64,000 nucleotides of DNA, from contig NZ_JAEULM010000030.1 of NCBI RefSeq assembly GCF_016793825.1, forward strand, positions 1 to 64,000, written 5' to 3'. The first letter of the stretch is position 1; each line of letters begins with the position of its first letter. The position numbers and the translations under genes were made by a program. Below, piece by piece: positions 55,723-64,000 of this stretch. The notes beneath the pieces are model-generated. The model was not told the origin of the DNA and made no database searches. It saw only the letters and a program-made list of their open reading frames with translations. The stretch comes from Sphingopyxis sp. GTDB lineage: Bacteria; Pseudomonadota; Alphaproteobacteria; Sphingomonadales; Sphingomonadaceae.

Positions 55723-58614
55723 CTATTTCAGCAACGGTGCTAAATACTGCCCGGTGAAGCTGCGCTTTTCCTTCACCACTTGCTCGGGTGTTCCCGCCGC
55801 GACGATCTCGCCGCCCTTGACCCCGCCTTCGGGGCCGAGGTCGAGGATGTAGTCGGCGGTCTTGATGACGTCGAGGTTATGCTCGATCACCACGACGCTG
55901 TTGCCCTGATCGACCAGCGCCTGCAGCACTTCGAGCAATTTGCGCACATCCTCGAAATGCAGCCCGGTCGTCGGCTCGTCGAGGATGTAGAGCGTCTGTC
56001 CCGTCGAGCGGCGCGATAGCTCCTTGGCCAGCTTGACGCGCTGCGCCTCGCCGCCCGAAAGGGTCGTCGCCTGCTGCCCCACCTTGATGTAACCAAGCCC
56101 GACACGAACGAGCATCGCCATCTTGTCGCGGATCGCGGGGACCGCCTTGAAGAACTCAGCCGCGTCCTCGACCGTCATGTCGAGGACGTCGGCGATGCTG
56201 AGTCCCTTGAACTTCACTTCAAGGGTTTCGCGATTGTAGCGTTTGCCGTGGCACGTCTCGCACGTCACATAGACGTCAGGCAGGAAGTGCATCTCGATCT
56301 TGATCAGTCCGTCGCCGGTGCAGGTTTCGCAGCGACCGCCCTTGACGTTGAAGCTGAAACGCCCGGGCTTGTACCCGCGCGCCTGGCTTTCGGGCAGGCC
56401 CGCGAACCAGTCGCGGATGATCGTGAAGGCGCCGGTGTACGTGGCGGGGTTCGAGCGCGGAGTGCGACCGATCGGCGACTGGTCGATGTCGATGACCTTG
56501 TCGCAATGTTCCAGCCCCTTCAGGCTGTCGTGCGGTCCCGCGACCATGCGCGCGCCGTTGAGTACGCGCGCCGCGCTGGCATAGAGGGTGTCGATGATCA
56601 GGCTCGACTTGCCCGATCCCGACAATCCGGTGACGCAGGTAAAGGTGCCGAGCGGGATCTTCGCGGTGACATTGTTCAGGTTGTTCGCGCGTGCGCCCTT
56701 CAGCACCAGGTCGAAGCCGTTGCCGGGACGGCGGCGTTTCGGCACCTCGATCCTCTTCGCGCCCGTCAGATAGGCTGCGGTCAGGCTGTTGGTATTGGCA
56801 AGGACTTCGTCCAGCGTACCCTCGGCGACGATTTCGCCGCCGTGCAGGCCCGCGCCGGGACCCATGTCGACGACATAATCGGCGTGGCGGATCGCATCTT
56901 CGTCATGTTCGACGACAATCACGGTGTTGCCGAGGTCGCGGAGGCGCTTCAGCGTCGCGAGCAGGCGGTCGTTGTCGCGCTGATGCAGGCCGATCGATGG
57001 TTCGTCGAGGACGTAAAGCACGCCCGAAAGCCCCGATCCGATCTGCGAGGCGAGGCGGATACGCTGGCTTTCCCCGCCGCTGAGCGTGCCGCTGGTGCGA
57101 TTGAGGTTGAGGTAGTCAAGCCCGACATTGTTGAGGAAGCCAAGCCGCTCGTTGATTTCCTTCAGAATGGCTTTGGCGATCTGGCGCTGGGTATCGTTCA
57201 GTTTCTCGTCGAGCGTGCTGAACCAGCTCAGCGCGTCGGCAACGCTGCGCTGGGCCGACAGGCTGATGTCCTCGCCTGCGATCTTCACCGCCAGCGGTTC
57301 GGGGCGCAGCCGCGCGCCGTGGCAGGTCTCGCACGGCTGCGGCGTCTGATACTTGCTGAGTTCCTCGCGCATCCAGGCGCTTTCGGTCTGCAGCAGGCGG
57401 CGGTTGAGATTGCCGATCACCCCTTCGAACGCCTTGTGCGTCGTGTAGCTGCGCTTGCCGTCCTTGAACGTCAGTTCGACGGGCTTGCCGCCGCTGCCAT
57501 AGAGGATGATCAGTTGTACCTCGCCGGACAAATCCTGCCACGGCGTCGTGAGGTCGAAGCCATAGGCTTTGCCAAGGCTTTCGAGCACCTGCATATAATA
57601 AGGCGAGGGCGGGTTCGACTTGGCCCACGGCACCACCGCGCCCTTTTTCAAGGACAGCGCATGGTTCGGGACGACCAGGTCGGGGTCGAATTCCTGCCGT
57701 TCGCCCAGCCCGTCGCAGGCGGGGCAAGCGCCCTGCGGCGCGTTGAAGCTGAACAGTCGCGGTTCGATCTCCGCGATCGTGAAGCCCGAGACCGGGCAGG
57801 CGAATTTCTCCGAGAAGATGATGCGATTGGCAGGAATGCCGGCGCCCTTCATGGCCCCGCCCATATCCTCTTCCTCACGGCCCGGCACCGGTCCGTCCGC
57901 AAGGTCGACATAGGCCAGCCCCTCGGCAAGCTTCAGCGCGGTCTCGAAGCTGTCGGCGAGCCGCGTGCCAAGGCCTTCGCGAACCGCGATGCGATCGACG
58001 ACGACCTCGATGTCATGCTTGAACTTCTTGTCCAGCGCCGGCGCGTCGCCAATCTCGTGAAACTCTCCGTCGATGCGGGCGCGCGTGAAGCCTTCCTTCT
58101 GCCATTGCGCGAGTTCCTTCTTATATTCGCCCTTGCGACCGCGGACGACCGGCGCGAGCAGATAAGCGCGCGTACCCTCGGGCAGTTCCATCACGCGATC
58201 GACCATCTGGCTGACCGTCTGCGCGCTGATCGGTTCACCGGTCGTCGGCGAATAGGGAATGCCGACGCGCGCCCACAGCAGGCGCATATAATCGTAGATT
58301 TCGGTGACCGTTGCGACCGTCGAGCGGGGATTTCGCGAGGTCGTCTTCTGTTCGATGCTGATCGCCGGCGACAGGCCGTCGATATGTTCGACGTCGGGCT
58401 TTTGCATCATTTCGAGGAACTGACGGGCATAGGCCGACAAGCTCTCGACATACCGACGTTGCCCCTCGGCATAGATGGTGTCGAAGGCGAGCGATGACTT
58501 GCCGCTTCCCGAAAGCCCGGTGATGACGATCAGCGCGTCGCGCGGCAGATCGACGTCGATGCCCTTGAGATTATGTTCGCGCGCCCCGCGAACCTTGATG
58601 TGGGTGAGACTCAT
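55723..58614 (-). CDS. uvrA: UvrABC excision nuclease subunit A
   Basis: 963 aa, the DNA-damage-recognition ATPase of nucleotide excision repair. It has two ABC cassettes: Walker [19 protein letters not shown] near residue 28 and [18 protein letters not shown] near 655, with signatures [12 protein letters not shown] and [12 protein letters not shown], and zinc-finger Cys clusters ([25 protein letters not shown]). The start at 58614 ([16 protein letters not shown]) is the family N-terminus; the frame stays open upstream. A LexA-type box lies 12 bases upstream. Confidence 0.98.
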   Translation of the reverse strand: MSLTHIKVRGAREHNLKGIDVDLPRDALIVITGLSGSGKSSLAFDTIYAEGQRRYVESLSAYARQFLEMMQKPDVEHIDGLSPAISIEQKTTSRNPRSTVATVTEIYDYMRLLWARVGIPYSPTTGEPISAQTVSQMVDRVMELPEGTRAYLLAPVVRGRKGEYKKELAQWQKEGFTRARIDGEFHEIGDAPALDKKFKHDIEVVVDRIAVREGLGTRLADSFETALKLAEGLAYVDLADGPVPGREEEDMGGAMKGAGIPANRIIFSEKFACPVSGFTIAEIEPRLFSFNAPQGACPACDGLGERQEFDPDLVVPNHALSLKKGAVVPWAKSNPPSPYYMQVLESLGKAYGFDLTTPWQDLSGEVQLIILYGSGGKPVELTFKDGKRSYTTHKAFEGVIGNLNRRLLQTESAWMREELSKYQTPQPCETCHGARLRPEPLAVKIAGEDISLSAQRSVADALSWFSTLDEKLNDTQRQIAKAILKEINERLGFLNNVGLDYLNLNRTSGTLSGGESQRIRLASQIGSGLSGVLYVLDEPSIGLHQRDNDRLLATLKRLRDLGNTVIVVEHDEDAIRHADYVVDMGPGAGLHGGEIVAEGTLDEVLANTNSLTAAYLTGAKRIEVPKRRRPGNGFDLVLKGARANNLNNVTAKIPLGTFTCVTGLSGSGKSSLIIDTLYASAARVLNGARMVAGPHDSLKGLEHCDKVIDIDQSPIGRTPRSNPATYTGAFTIIRDWFAGLPESQARGYKPGRFSFNVKGGRCETCTGDGLIKIEMHFLPDVYVTCETCHGKRYNRETLEVKFKGLSIADVLDMTVEDAAEFFKAVPAIRDKMAMLVRVGLGYIKVGQQATTLSGGEAQRVKLAKELSRRSTGQTLYILDEPTTGLHFEDVRKLLEVLQALVDQGNSVVVIEHNLDVIKTADYILDLGPEGGVKGGEIVAAGTPEQVVKEKRSFTGQYLAPLLK

Positions 58615-58625
58615 GGGAGGAGTAT

Positions 58626-58640
58626 GTTCCAGATTTGTTC
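58626..58640 (-). promoter_or_regulatory. LexA/SOS box of uvrA
   Basis: GTTC CAGATTT GTTC fits the alphaproteobacterial LexA operator GTTC-N7-GTTC exactly. It lies 12 bases before the uvrA start, where a bound repressor would block transcription. uvrA is a standard SOS gene. Confidence 0.85.
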
Positions 58641-58718
58641 TTAACGCGCAAGAGGCGCGAATTGGTTGGGAAGATGGGAGCCGACGCCGAAGCGCGCAAG
58701 GGCGAACAGGACGTCTTT

Positions 58719-58740
58719 GTGTATTGCTTATATAATACAC
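58719..58740. promoter_or_regulatory. Palindrome over a TATAAT box
   Basis: GTGTATT at 58719-58725 pairs with AATACAC at 58734-58740. The spacer holds a perfect TATAAT (58731-58736), in the right place for the -10 of the CPBP gene starting at 58772. A palindrome lying on a -10 is the usual position of a repressor site. No -35 was clear at the expected distance. Confidence 0.45.
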
Positions 58741-58771
58741 TAATGCTAGTTTCTCCCGGACTGGAGAGGCG

Positions 58772-59674
58772 ATGGCGGCGTTGGTGGAATTGGGATCGGA
58801 GCGTTGGCTGAAGCCCGGACGCTATCGGTGGCTTCGTGCGCTGGCGTTCCTCGCTGTCCTGGCGGTCGCCTGCATCCTGGCGTTCAATCTGGCCGCCGAT
58901 GCAACGCTCCGTCTTGCGGCGATGTTGGCGGGTGAACCCTTCACGACCCGCGCGGCCGCGCCGTCCGGCGCCCGGCTGTCGGCGGTGTTGGTCGGATCGG
59001 TGGGGATGCTCGGCACTTATGCGCTGGCGGTGCGGCTTGGTGAGGGGCGTGCGGCGCGCGAAATCGATCCGAAGCGGGCGCCGCGCGAACTGGCGTTGGG
59101 CATTGCGATCGGCGGCGCTATCATGGCGATCATCATCGGTGTGATGTGGAGCGCCGGCTGGGTCGTCATTTCCGCGGCGCCAATCACTGGCGTCGCCGAA
59201 GCGATGAAGCAGGCGATCCAGTCGGCCGTGATCGAGGAAACGCTGATGCGAATCATCATTTTTCGCATGTTGTGGCGCGCTTTCGGTGTGTGGCCGGCCT
59301 TGCTGTCGACCGCCATTCTGTTCGGCGGACTCCATCTGGCAAACCCCGACGCCAGCCTGTTCGGGGCGATCTGCCTCATCGCTGGCGAGGGGATCGGTGC
59401 CGGCCTGTATCTGCTGACCGGGCGCGTGTGGATGTCGATCGGCATGCACGCGGGCTGGAACTTTGCGCTTGGCTGGTTGTTCGGCAGCGCGGTTTCGGGC
59501 CTGGACAGCTTCGTGAGCGGGCCGCTGCGGATGCATCCGGCGGAAGGGGTGACGACGCTGCTCAGCGGGGGAGGGTTCGGCCCGGAGGCCTCGGTTGCCG
59601 CGTTCGTCGTCTCGCTGGCGGGCAGCCTGATCTGCCTGACGCTGGCGTGGCGAAAGGGGCGGCTCCAAGCATAG
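58772..59674 (+). CDS. CPBP-family intramembrane glutamic protease
   Basis: 300 aa, about eight membrane helices. The three CPBP/Abi motifs are present: [16 protein letters not shown] (EExxxR), FGGLHLAN (FxxxH) and [10 protein letters not shown]. Members cut near prenylated or membrane substrates, and some act in peptide-antibiotic immunity. It reads divergently from uvrA; a palindrome over its TATAAT suggests regulation. Confidence 0.85.
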   Translation: MAALVELGSERWLKPGRYRWLRALAFLAVLAVACILAFNLAADATLRLAAMLAGEPFTTRAAAPSGARLSAVLVGSVGMLGTYALAVRLGEGRAAREIDPKRAPRELALGIAIGGAIMAIIIGVMWSAGWVVISAAPITGVAEAMKQAIQSAVIEETLMRIIIFRMLWRAFGVWPALLSTAILFGGLHLANPDASLFGAICLIAGEGIGAGLYLLTGRVWMSIGMHAGWNFALGWLFGSAVSGLDSFVSGPLRMHPAEGVTTLLSGGGFGPEASVAAFVVSLAGSLICLTLAWRKGRLQA

Positions 59675-59815
59675 CGGGCGCCCGGCTTTCCACCAACATC
59701 CCAAAGACTTCGACCAGCGTCCGGTCGCTCGCTTGACGCCTTGGAGCGCGGAGCGGACAAGGATAGCCATGTGCGCCGTCCTGCCGGACGGCGCGGGACA
59801 TGAGGGAGACCGGGG

Positions 59816-61900
59816 ATGAAGAAGCTTTTTGCAGGTGCGGCGGGGATTGCCATTGCCGTATCGCTCGCGGCGACGCCCGCCGCCGCGCGCCAGATCGCCG
59901 CTGAGGCGACACTGGCCGCGAAGGCCGACGATGACGGCGCCGTACCCGCCAAGGACGAGGGGTCGCTTAACGCGCTCACATTCGGTAGCTGGGGGGTCGA
60001 TCTCGGCGCGCGCGACACGAGCGTCAGGCCGGGTGACGATTTCGACAGATATGCCAACGGCGGGTGGTTCGCGCGAACCGAAATTCCGTCCGATCAGGCG
60101 TCGGCAGGGGTCGACTACGACGTCTACAACCTGACGCAGCGCCAGCTTCGCCAGCTTGTTACCGGAGCGCCCGCAACGAGCCAGGTGGGCGGACTGTATC
60201 AAAGCTTCCTCGACGAAGCGCGCGTCGATGCGCTTGGCGCCAAGCCGGTGATGGTGGACGTCAATGCGGTCGCCGCGATCAAGGACAAGAGCGCGATGGC
60301 GCGCTTCATGGGTACGACGCAAGGGACCTTCGGGTCGACGATCGTCAGCGGCGGGCCTTATGCCGACACCAACGACCCCACGGTCAATGTGCTGTGGCTG
60401 GGGCAGGCCGGATTGGGCCTTCCCGAGCGCGACTATTATCTGAACGACAGCTTCAAGCCGCAGCGCGACGCCTATCGCAACTACATCGCCCGCACGATGA
60501 AGATGGTCGGCAACGCCGCGCCGGAGAAGGCGGCTGACGCGATCATGGCGTTCGAGACCGAAATCGCGAAGGCCAGTTGGGCGATCGCCGATCGCCGCGA
60601 CATCGGCAAGATCAACAACCCGATGTCGTCGGACGAGCTGGCGGCCTATGCGCCGGGGCTGGACTGGAAGGCGTGGTTCGAGGGTGCCGGCATCGCGCCG
60701 CAGCAGCGGATCATCGTCAATGAAAACACCGCTATCCGCGACATCGCGGCGCTCTATGCCAAGACGCCCCTCGATACGATCAAGCTGTGGCAGCAATTCC
60801 ACATTGCCGACAATGCCGCGCCTTATCTTTCGAAAGCGTTCGTCGATAGCCGCTTTGAATATACCAAGGTGCTGAGCGGGGTCGGCGAACTTCGTCCGCG
60901 CTGGAAGCGCGGATTGACGCTGGTCGACGGCAGCCTCGGCGAATTGGTCGGCGAGACCTATTCGAAGCAGTATTTTCCGGCCAGTGCGAAGGCAAAGATG
61001 GAAGCGCTCGTCGTCAACCTGAAGCTTGCGATGGGCGACCGTATCCGAAACAATAGCTGGATGGCGCCGGAGACCAAGACGGCGGCGCTTGCCAAGCTCG
61101 AAAAGATGGACGTCATGGTCGGCTATCCCGACAAATGGCGCGACTATTCGGGTCTGAAAATCGATCCCACCGACCTCTATGGCAATGTGAAGCGCAGCGC
61201 GGCGTTCGAATATGCCTATGCGCTGTCCGATCTGAACAAGCCGGTGGACCGCAAGAAATGGTCGATGAATCCGCAGGAAGTGAACGCCTATAACGGTGGG
61301 CTGGAGAACAAGATCGTGTTCCCTGCCGGCATCCTTCAGGCGCCCTATTTCAGCGAAAGCGTCGACGATGCGGTCAATTACGGCGCGATCGGAGCGGTGA
61401 TCGGGCACGAGATCACCCACGGCTTTGACGACCAGGGGCGCAAGATCGATGCAAACGGTGCGGTTCGCGACTGGTGGACCGCCGCCGATGCCGCCCGTTT
61501 CGAGGCGCAGGCCAAGGGTTTTGGCGCGCAATACGCAACCTATGAGGCGGCACCTGGCGCCTTCATCAACCCGGACCTGACGATGGGGGAAAATATCGCC
61601 GATCTTGCCGGGCTGGAGGTCGCCTATGACGCCTATCACCGGTCGTTGAACGGCAAGGAAGCGCCGGTGATCGACGGGCTGACGGGCGATCAGCGCTTCT
61701 TCCTCGCTTTTGCGCAGGCGTGGCGCGACAAGGCGCGTGAGGATTCGGTCAAGCAACAGGTCGCGAGTGACCCGCACAGCCCAGCCCGCTGGCGGATCAT
61801 CGGCCCGGTCCGCAACGTCGATGCCTGGTACAAGGCGTTCAACGTCACGCCCGACAGCAAATATTACATCAAGCCCGAAGCGCGCACGCGCATCTGGTAA
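59816..61900 (+). CDS. M13 (neprilysin-type) metallopeptidase
   Basis: 694 aa with a signal peptide (MKKLFAGAAGIAIAVSLAATPAAA). The zinc site IGHEITHGFDDQGR (HExxH near residue 533), ENIADLAGLEVAYDAY (third ligand Glu) and the C-terminal end KPEARTRIW mark family M13. The protein is probably periplasmic and cuts small peptides. Together with the S9, M28 and CPBP enzymes it makes four exported or membrane peptidases in this window. A hairpin follows the stop. Confidence 0.95.
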   Translation: MKKLFAGAAGIAIAVSLAATPAAARQIAAEATLAAKADDDGAVPAKDEGSLNALTFGSWGVDLGARDTSVRPGDDFDRYANGGWFARTEIPSDQASAGVDYDVYNLTQRQLRQLVTGAPATSQVGGLYQSFLDEARVDALGAKPVMVDVNAVAAIKDKSAMARFMGTTQGTFGSTIVSGGPYADTNDPTVNVLWLGQAGLGLPERDYYLNDSFKPQRDAYRNYIARTMKMVGNAAPEKAADAIMAFETEIAKASWAIADRRDIGKINNPMSSDELAAYAPGLDWKAWFEGAGIAPQQRIIVNENTAIRDIAALYAKTPLDTIKLWQQFHIADNAAPYLSKAFVDSRFEYTKVLSGVGELRPRWKRGLTLVDGSLGELVGETYSKQYFPASAKAKMEALVVNLKLAMGDRIRNNSWMAPETKTAALAKLEKMDVMVGYPDKWRDYSGLKIDPTDLYGNVKRSAAFEYAYALSDLNKPVDRKKWSMNPQEVNAYNGGLENKIVFPAGILQAPYFSESVDDAVNYGAIGAVIGHEITHGFDDQGRKIDANGAVRDWWTAADAARFEAQAKGFGAQYATYEAAPGAFINPDLTMGENIADLAGLEVAYDAYHRSLNGKEAPVIDGLTGDQRFFLAFAQAWRDKAREDSVKQQVASDPHSPARWRIIGPVRNVDAWYKAFNVTPDSKYYIKPEARTRIW

Positions 61901-61909
61901 AGGCCCGTT

Positions 61910-61936
61910 CCTCCCTGTGCCATGGGCACGGGGAGG
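61910..61936 (+). terminator. Terminator of the M13 peptidase gene
   Basis: CCTCCCTGTGC-CATGG-GCACGGGGAGG, an 11-bp stem with one wobble, 10 bases after the stop. It shares the CCTCCCC/GGGGAGG theme with other intergenic palindromes. Confidence 0.7.
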
Positions 61937-62138
61937 GCGGCCGCGACCCGCAGGTTTCCGCCGCCCGTGCCCGAATGGTCGGGCGCTTGATGGCTCCTCT
62001 CGCTCTCGCGGGGAATCTGCCCTAATGCCGTTGCATGACTCCACCGACCACCCGATCCCGGTTTACGGCTCGGGGTGGGAACGGATTGCGGGGGCGGACG
62101 TTGGACCGGGCAGGTGCCTCGATGGAAGGAGAGCTTCG

Positions 62139-62510
62139 ATGATCAGGACGATTTTCACGGCAGTGGCGGGGTTTGCGTTGCTTGCGGGGGCACAGGCGGG
62201 CGCGATGCAGAAGCAGCCCGACGGCACAACGGCCGAAGAGCGCGCCAATACTGCGCGATTGAATGCCGAGCAGCAGGCGAAGGCGCAGGCTGAAACCGAT
62301 GCCTATAATGCGCGCGTTGCGGCAGCGGCGCAGACCGAAGCGGCGGCGCAGGCAACCTATGCACAGGAAACCGCGGCTTACGAGGCTGAAAAGGCGCGCG
62401 TAGCGGCGCTGTCGGCGGAAGAGCGGATGAAGTGGGAGGCCGACGTCGCGGCCTGCAAGGCCGGCGAAGCCGCGCGTTGCGCGCACCCCCAACCCGAACC
62501 CCGGAACTGA
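62139..62510 (+). CDS. Small secreted Ala/Gln-rich helical protein
   Basis: 123 aa. After a signal peptide (MIRTIFTAVAGFALLAGAQAGA) comes a strongly Ala/Gln/Glu-rich coiled-coil-like region (EERANTARLNAEQQAKAQAETDAYNARVAAAAQ, ATYAQETAAYEAEKARVAALSAEERM) and a Cys-containing tail, VAACKAGEAARCAHPQ. No known family. GGAGAG precedes ATG 62139. The function is unknown. Confidence 0.65.
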   Translation: MIRTIFTAVAGFALLAGAQAGAMQKQPDGTTAEERANTARLNAEQQAKAQAETDAYNARVAAAAQTEAAAQATYAQETAAYEAEKARVAALSAEERMKWEADVAACKAGEAARCAHPQPEPRN

Positions 62511-62513
62511 TCG

Positions 62514-63053
62514 CTACTGCGGCGGGACAGAAGGCTCCGGCGGTTCGCCGGGGCCTTCTTTCTGCTTGGCCGTCGGTCCCGCGGCCGGGTCGGGAAGTTC
62601 AACCGGCACGATCATCCTGGGGACCGGCATCGCGGGGACGGGGGCGCCGCCGGGCAGGGGCGCGGGGTCGGGAAAACGCCCACCATAACGATATTCGTCG
62701 TCGGCCTTAAGGCGCGGCGCCGGCGGATCGATATCCACAGCATCCAGTTCGCGGAACGGTTCGCTCATCCGGCGATCATGCTCCTCGCGAAGCCGGCGGC
62801 CCACTCCATAGCTGTCGGCACAGCCGGGGCAGGGTATGGCGGAGGCGTCCGCGCTGCTGACCAGCGCATCGGGGTTCGAGCTAAGCCCAGCAAAGGACGG
62901 GGCTTCGCTCCCGCCGCCGCGCAGGCCGTCGCCTACCGCCAGCACCCCGAGCAGAGCGCCGGTACCGAGTCCCGCAGCCGCCAGCACGGAGGCCAACATC
63001 AGCCGCCGCATGGAGGCATCGCGACTCGCGGCCGACTTGCGCTTCCTTGCCAT
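62514..63053 (-). CDS. Pro-rich exported protein of unknown function
   Basis: 179 aa, with a Lys/Arg-rich N-terminus (MARKRKSAASRDASMRRLM) followed by a hydrophobic helix (ASVLAAAGLGTGALLGVLAVG) that is a signal or anchor. Beyond lie IPCPGCADS (Cys-x2-Cys), a charged helix (RRLREEHDRRMSEPFRELD) and a Pro-rich tail (PLPGGAPVPAMPVPRMIVPVE). No known domain. It converges with the previous gene 3 bases apart. The start could also be the internal Met at 63011. Confidence 0.6.
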   Translation of the reverse strand: MARKRKSAASRDASMRRLMLASVLAAAGLGTGALLGVLAVGDGLRGGGSEAPSFAGLSSNPDALVSSADASAIPCPGCADSYGVGRRLREEHDRRMSEPFRELDAVDIDPPAPRLKADDEYRYGGRFPDPAPLPGGAPVPAMPVPRMIVPVELPDPAAGPTAKQKEGPGEPPEPSVPPQ

Positions 63054-63287
63054 GCGGCAAGAAGGCCATGATGAACGCCGGATTACAAGCTTTCGGCCAC
63101 TGGTCGATGCGCGGGCGCGCTTCGTCCTTCCAATCGATGGCGTCTCGGGGCCGGTCGAACCGTGCGTGCGATCGGCATGGCGATCCGGCATTTCCGGTTT
63201 GCGGGATGCGGGAGGGTCTTGGTCTTCCCCGGTTCCAATCTCTTTCGTGTCCCGCATCATCATCCCCCAGATGAGAGGACGCTCCCC

Positions 63288-63626
63288 ATGTCGAAACTAT
63301 CCCTGATCCTGATCGCAGCCCTTGCAGGCAGCGCGGCCAGCCCCGCTTTCGCCCAAGATGGCGATGAGCGGCCAACCGCAACGGTCCGCTACGACGACCT
63401 CAACCTGTCGACCGCCGCGGGCCGTGAACGGCTCGATACCCGTGTCCGCATGGCGATCCGGTCGATGTGTGCGGTCGATCCCCGTCCATCGCTGCGCCAG
63501 CGTGCGGAAGGTCGTGAATGCGAAGCTATCGCGAAACGCAGTGTCGATCCTCAGGTCGCGGCGCTCTACAATGGCAGCCATGCGCGGTTCGCGAGCGAAA
63601 AGCCGCCGGTGGTCGCCGCTCCCTGA
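63288..63626 (+). CDS. UrcA-family protein
   Basis: 112 aa with a signal peptide (MSKLSLILIAALAGSAASPAFA). The UrcA pattern is ATVRYDDLNLSTAAGRERLDTRVRMAIRSMC, with conserved tyrosine, leucine and cysteine, and a second Cys in GRECEAIAKRS. Such small periplasmic proteins are common in sphingomonads and caulobacters; function is unknown. ATG 63288 is chosen because it begins the signal peptide. Confidence 0.85.
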   Translation: MSKLSLILIAALAGSAASPAFAQDGDERPTATVRYDDLNLSTAAGRERLDTRVRMAIRSMCAVDPRPSLRQRAEGRECEAIAKRSVDPQVAALYNGSHARFASEKPPVVAAP

Positions 63627-63643
63627 CGGCAAACGGCGACGAA

Positions 63644-63672
63644 GGCGGCCATGCCCCGGTGGCATGGCCGCC
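63644..63672. terminator. Bidirectional terminator
   Basis: GGCGGCCATGCC-CCGGT-GGCATGGCCGCC, a 12-bp perfect stem between the convergent UrcA and LytTR genes. Confidence 0.75.
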
Positions 63673-63680
63673 TGTTCGCA

Positions 63681-64000
63681 TTAGGCGTGCATGATCGCCT
63701 TGACGTCGTGCAGGTAGGTCCGCCCGATCCGGTGGATGCCACCTTCGCCCAGATCGACGCTCCACGCACCGTCGCCATGGTGTTTGAGCCCGACGATACC
63801 GCCGCGGCGGATCATCTTCGATCGGTGGATACGCATGAACTGGTCGGGGTCCATCCGCGCCTCCAGCGATTTGATCGTCTGGTGAATAAGCCAGCTACGG
63901 CCGCCTACATGAAGGCGCATATAATCACGTTCGGCCTCGATCAAATCGACCTGGGCGGCATCGATCCGCAGCATCTCGCCGCGATTCTGGACCCAGAATT
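63681..64000 (-). CDS. LytTR-domain transcriptional regulator (partial, right edge)
   Basis: The window holds the C-terminal LytTR DNA-binding domain: FWVQNRGEMLRIDAAQVDLIEAERDYMRLHVG, then QFMRIHRSKMIR and DVKAIMHA at the end. The frame continues to the window edge with no start inside, so the 5' part (often a receiver or membrane-sensor domain) is not visible. Members regulate quorum, biofilm or metabolite genes in response to a partner kinase. The gene lies next to UrcA with a shared terminator. Confidence 0.85.
   Translation of the reverse strand, partial: FWVQNRGEMLRIDAAQVDLIEAERDYMRLHVGGRSWLIHQTIKSLEARMDPDQFMRIHRSKMIRRGGIVGLKHHGDGAWSVDLGEGGIHRIGRTYLHDVKAIMHA

Noticed and set aside
58772..59674. 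CPBP protease as part of a bacteriocin or defence cluster
   Set aside because: It stands alone between uvrA and an M13 peptidase; no bacteriocin, immunity or toxin partner is visible.
58571..62044. Open frame of more than 1150 codons on the minus strand
   Set aside because: It is antisense to the CPBP and M13 peptidase genes, which have clear motifs, and its composition is that of a shadow frame.

Overview
The window looks like a piece of a Sphingomonadaceae chromosome (Alphaproteobacteria), most likely Sphingopyxis or a close relative. This rests on high GC content, the gene order eno-ftsB-pdhA-pdhB with a lipoyl domain on the E1 beta subunit, a GTTC-N7-GTTC SOS box in front of uvrA, a PEP-CTERM protein and an UrcA-family protein. 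Almost all of it is ordinary core chromosome, densely packed on both strands.

Layout. The first 400 bases are the right end of something acquired: a broken IS21-type istB fragment, short direct repeats, and a 3' half of a tRNA-Leu gene that looks like an attachment-site duplicate. After that come dctA and a double PilZ protein, then a minus-strand group with M28 peptidase, aguA, aguB and a nitrobindin-like protein (agmatine to putrescine). A PEP-CTERM protein, an S9 peptidase, rpsD and a chorismate mutase follow. From 11.4 to 15.2 kb, two small paralogous secreted proteins precede the rpiB-glyA-small protein-nrdR-trmJ operon. At 15-19 kb are an alpha/beta hydrolase and a cysteine desulfurase / 2Fe-2S ferredoxin / dihaem cytochrome c group, with a Fur-like palindrome between them. 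At 18.8-24.7 kb are ffs (SRP RNA), a Sel1-type gene on the other strand, dnaX, ybaB, lon, the HU gene and tRNA-Val.

From 24.8 to 34.6 kb: a PepSY protein, a two-component system, a large TPR protein, a GST and second chorismate mutase, a polyprenyl diphosphate synthase, hrpB and an NDUFS4-like protein. At 34.9-36.6 kb four small envelope-type genes form a YqjD/ElaB-like cluster. At 36.8-42.9 kb lie eno, ftsB, pdhA, pdhB, a squalene/phytoene-synthase-like gene, cysE and a DUF2794 gene.

The clearest regulon is phosphate starvation, at 45-54.5 kb. It holds an OprO/OprP-type porin with a Pho box and a minus-strand pstS-pstC-pstA-pstB-phoU-phoB run preceded by two back-to-back Pho boxes. No phoR is visible. 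The last 8 kb carry uvrA with a LexA box, a CPBP protease, an M13 metallopeptidase, small secreted proteins, and a LytTR regulator cut by the window edge.

I found no CRISPR array, prophage, secondary-metabolite cluster or recognisable defence island. The most unusual material is the integration scar at the left edge, the paired Cys-motif small proteins, the Pho-box arrangement, and a few orphan proteins.
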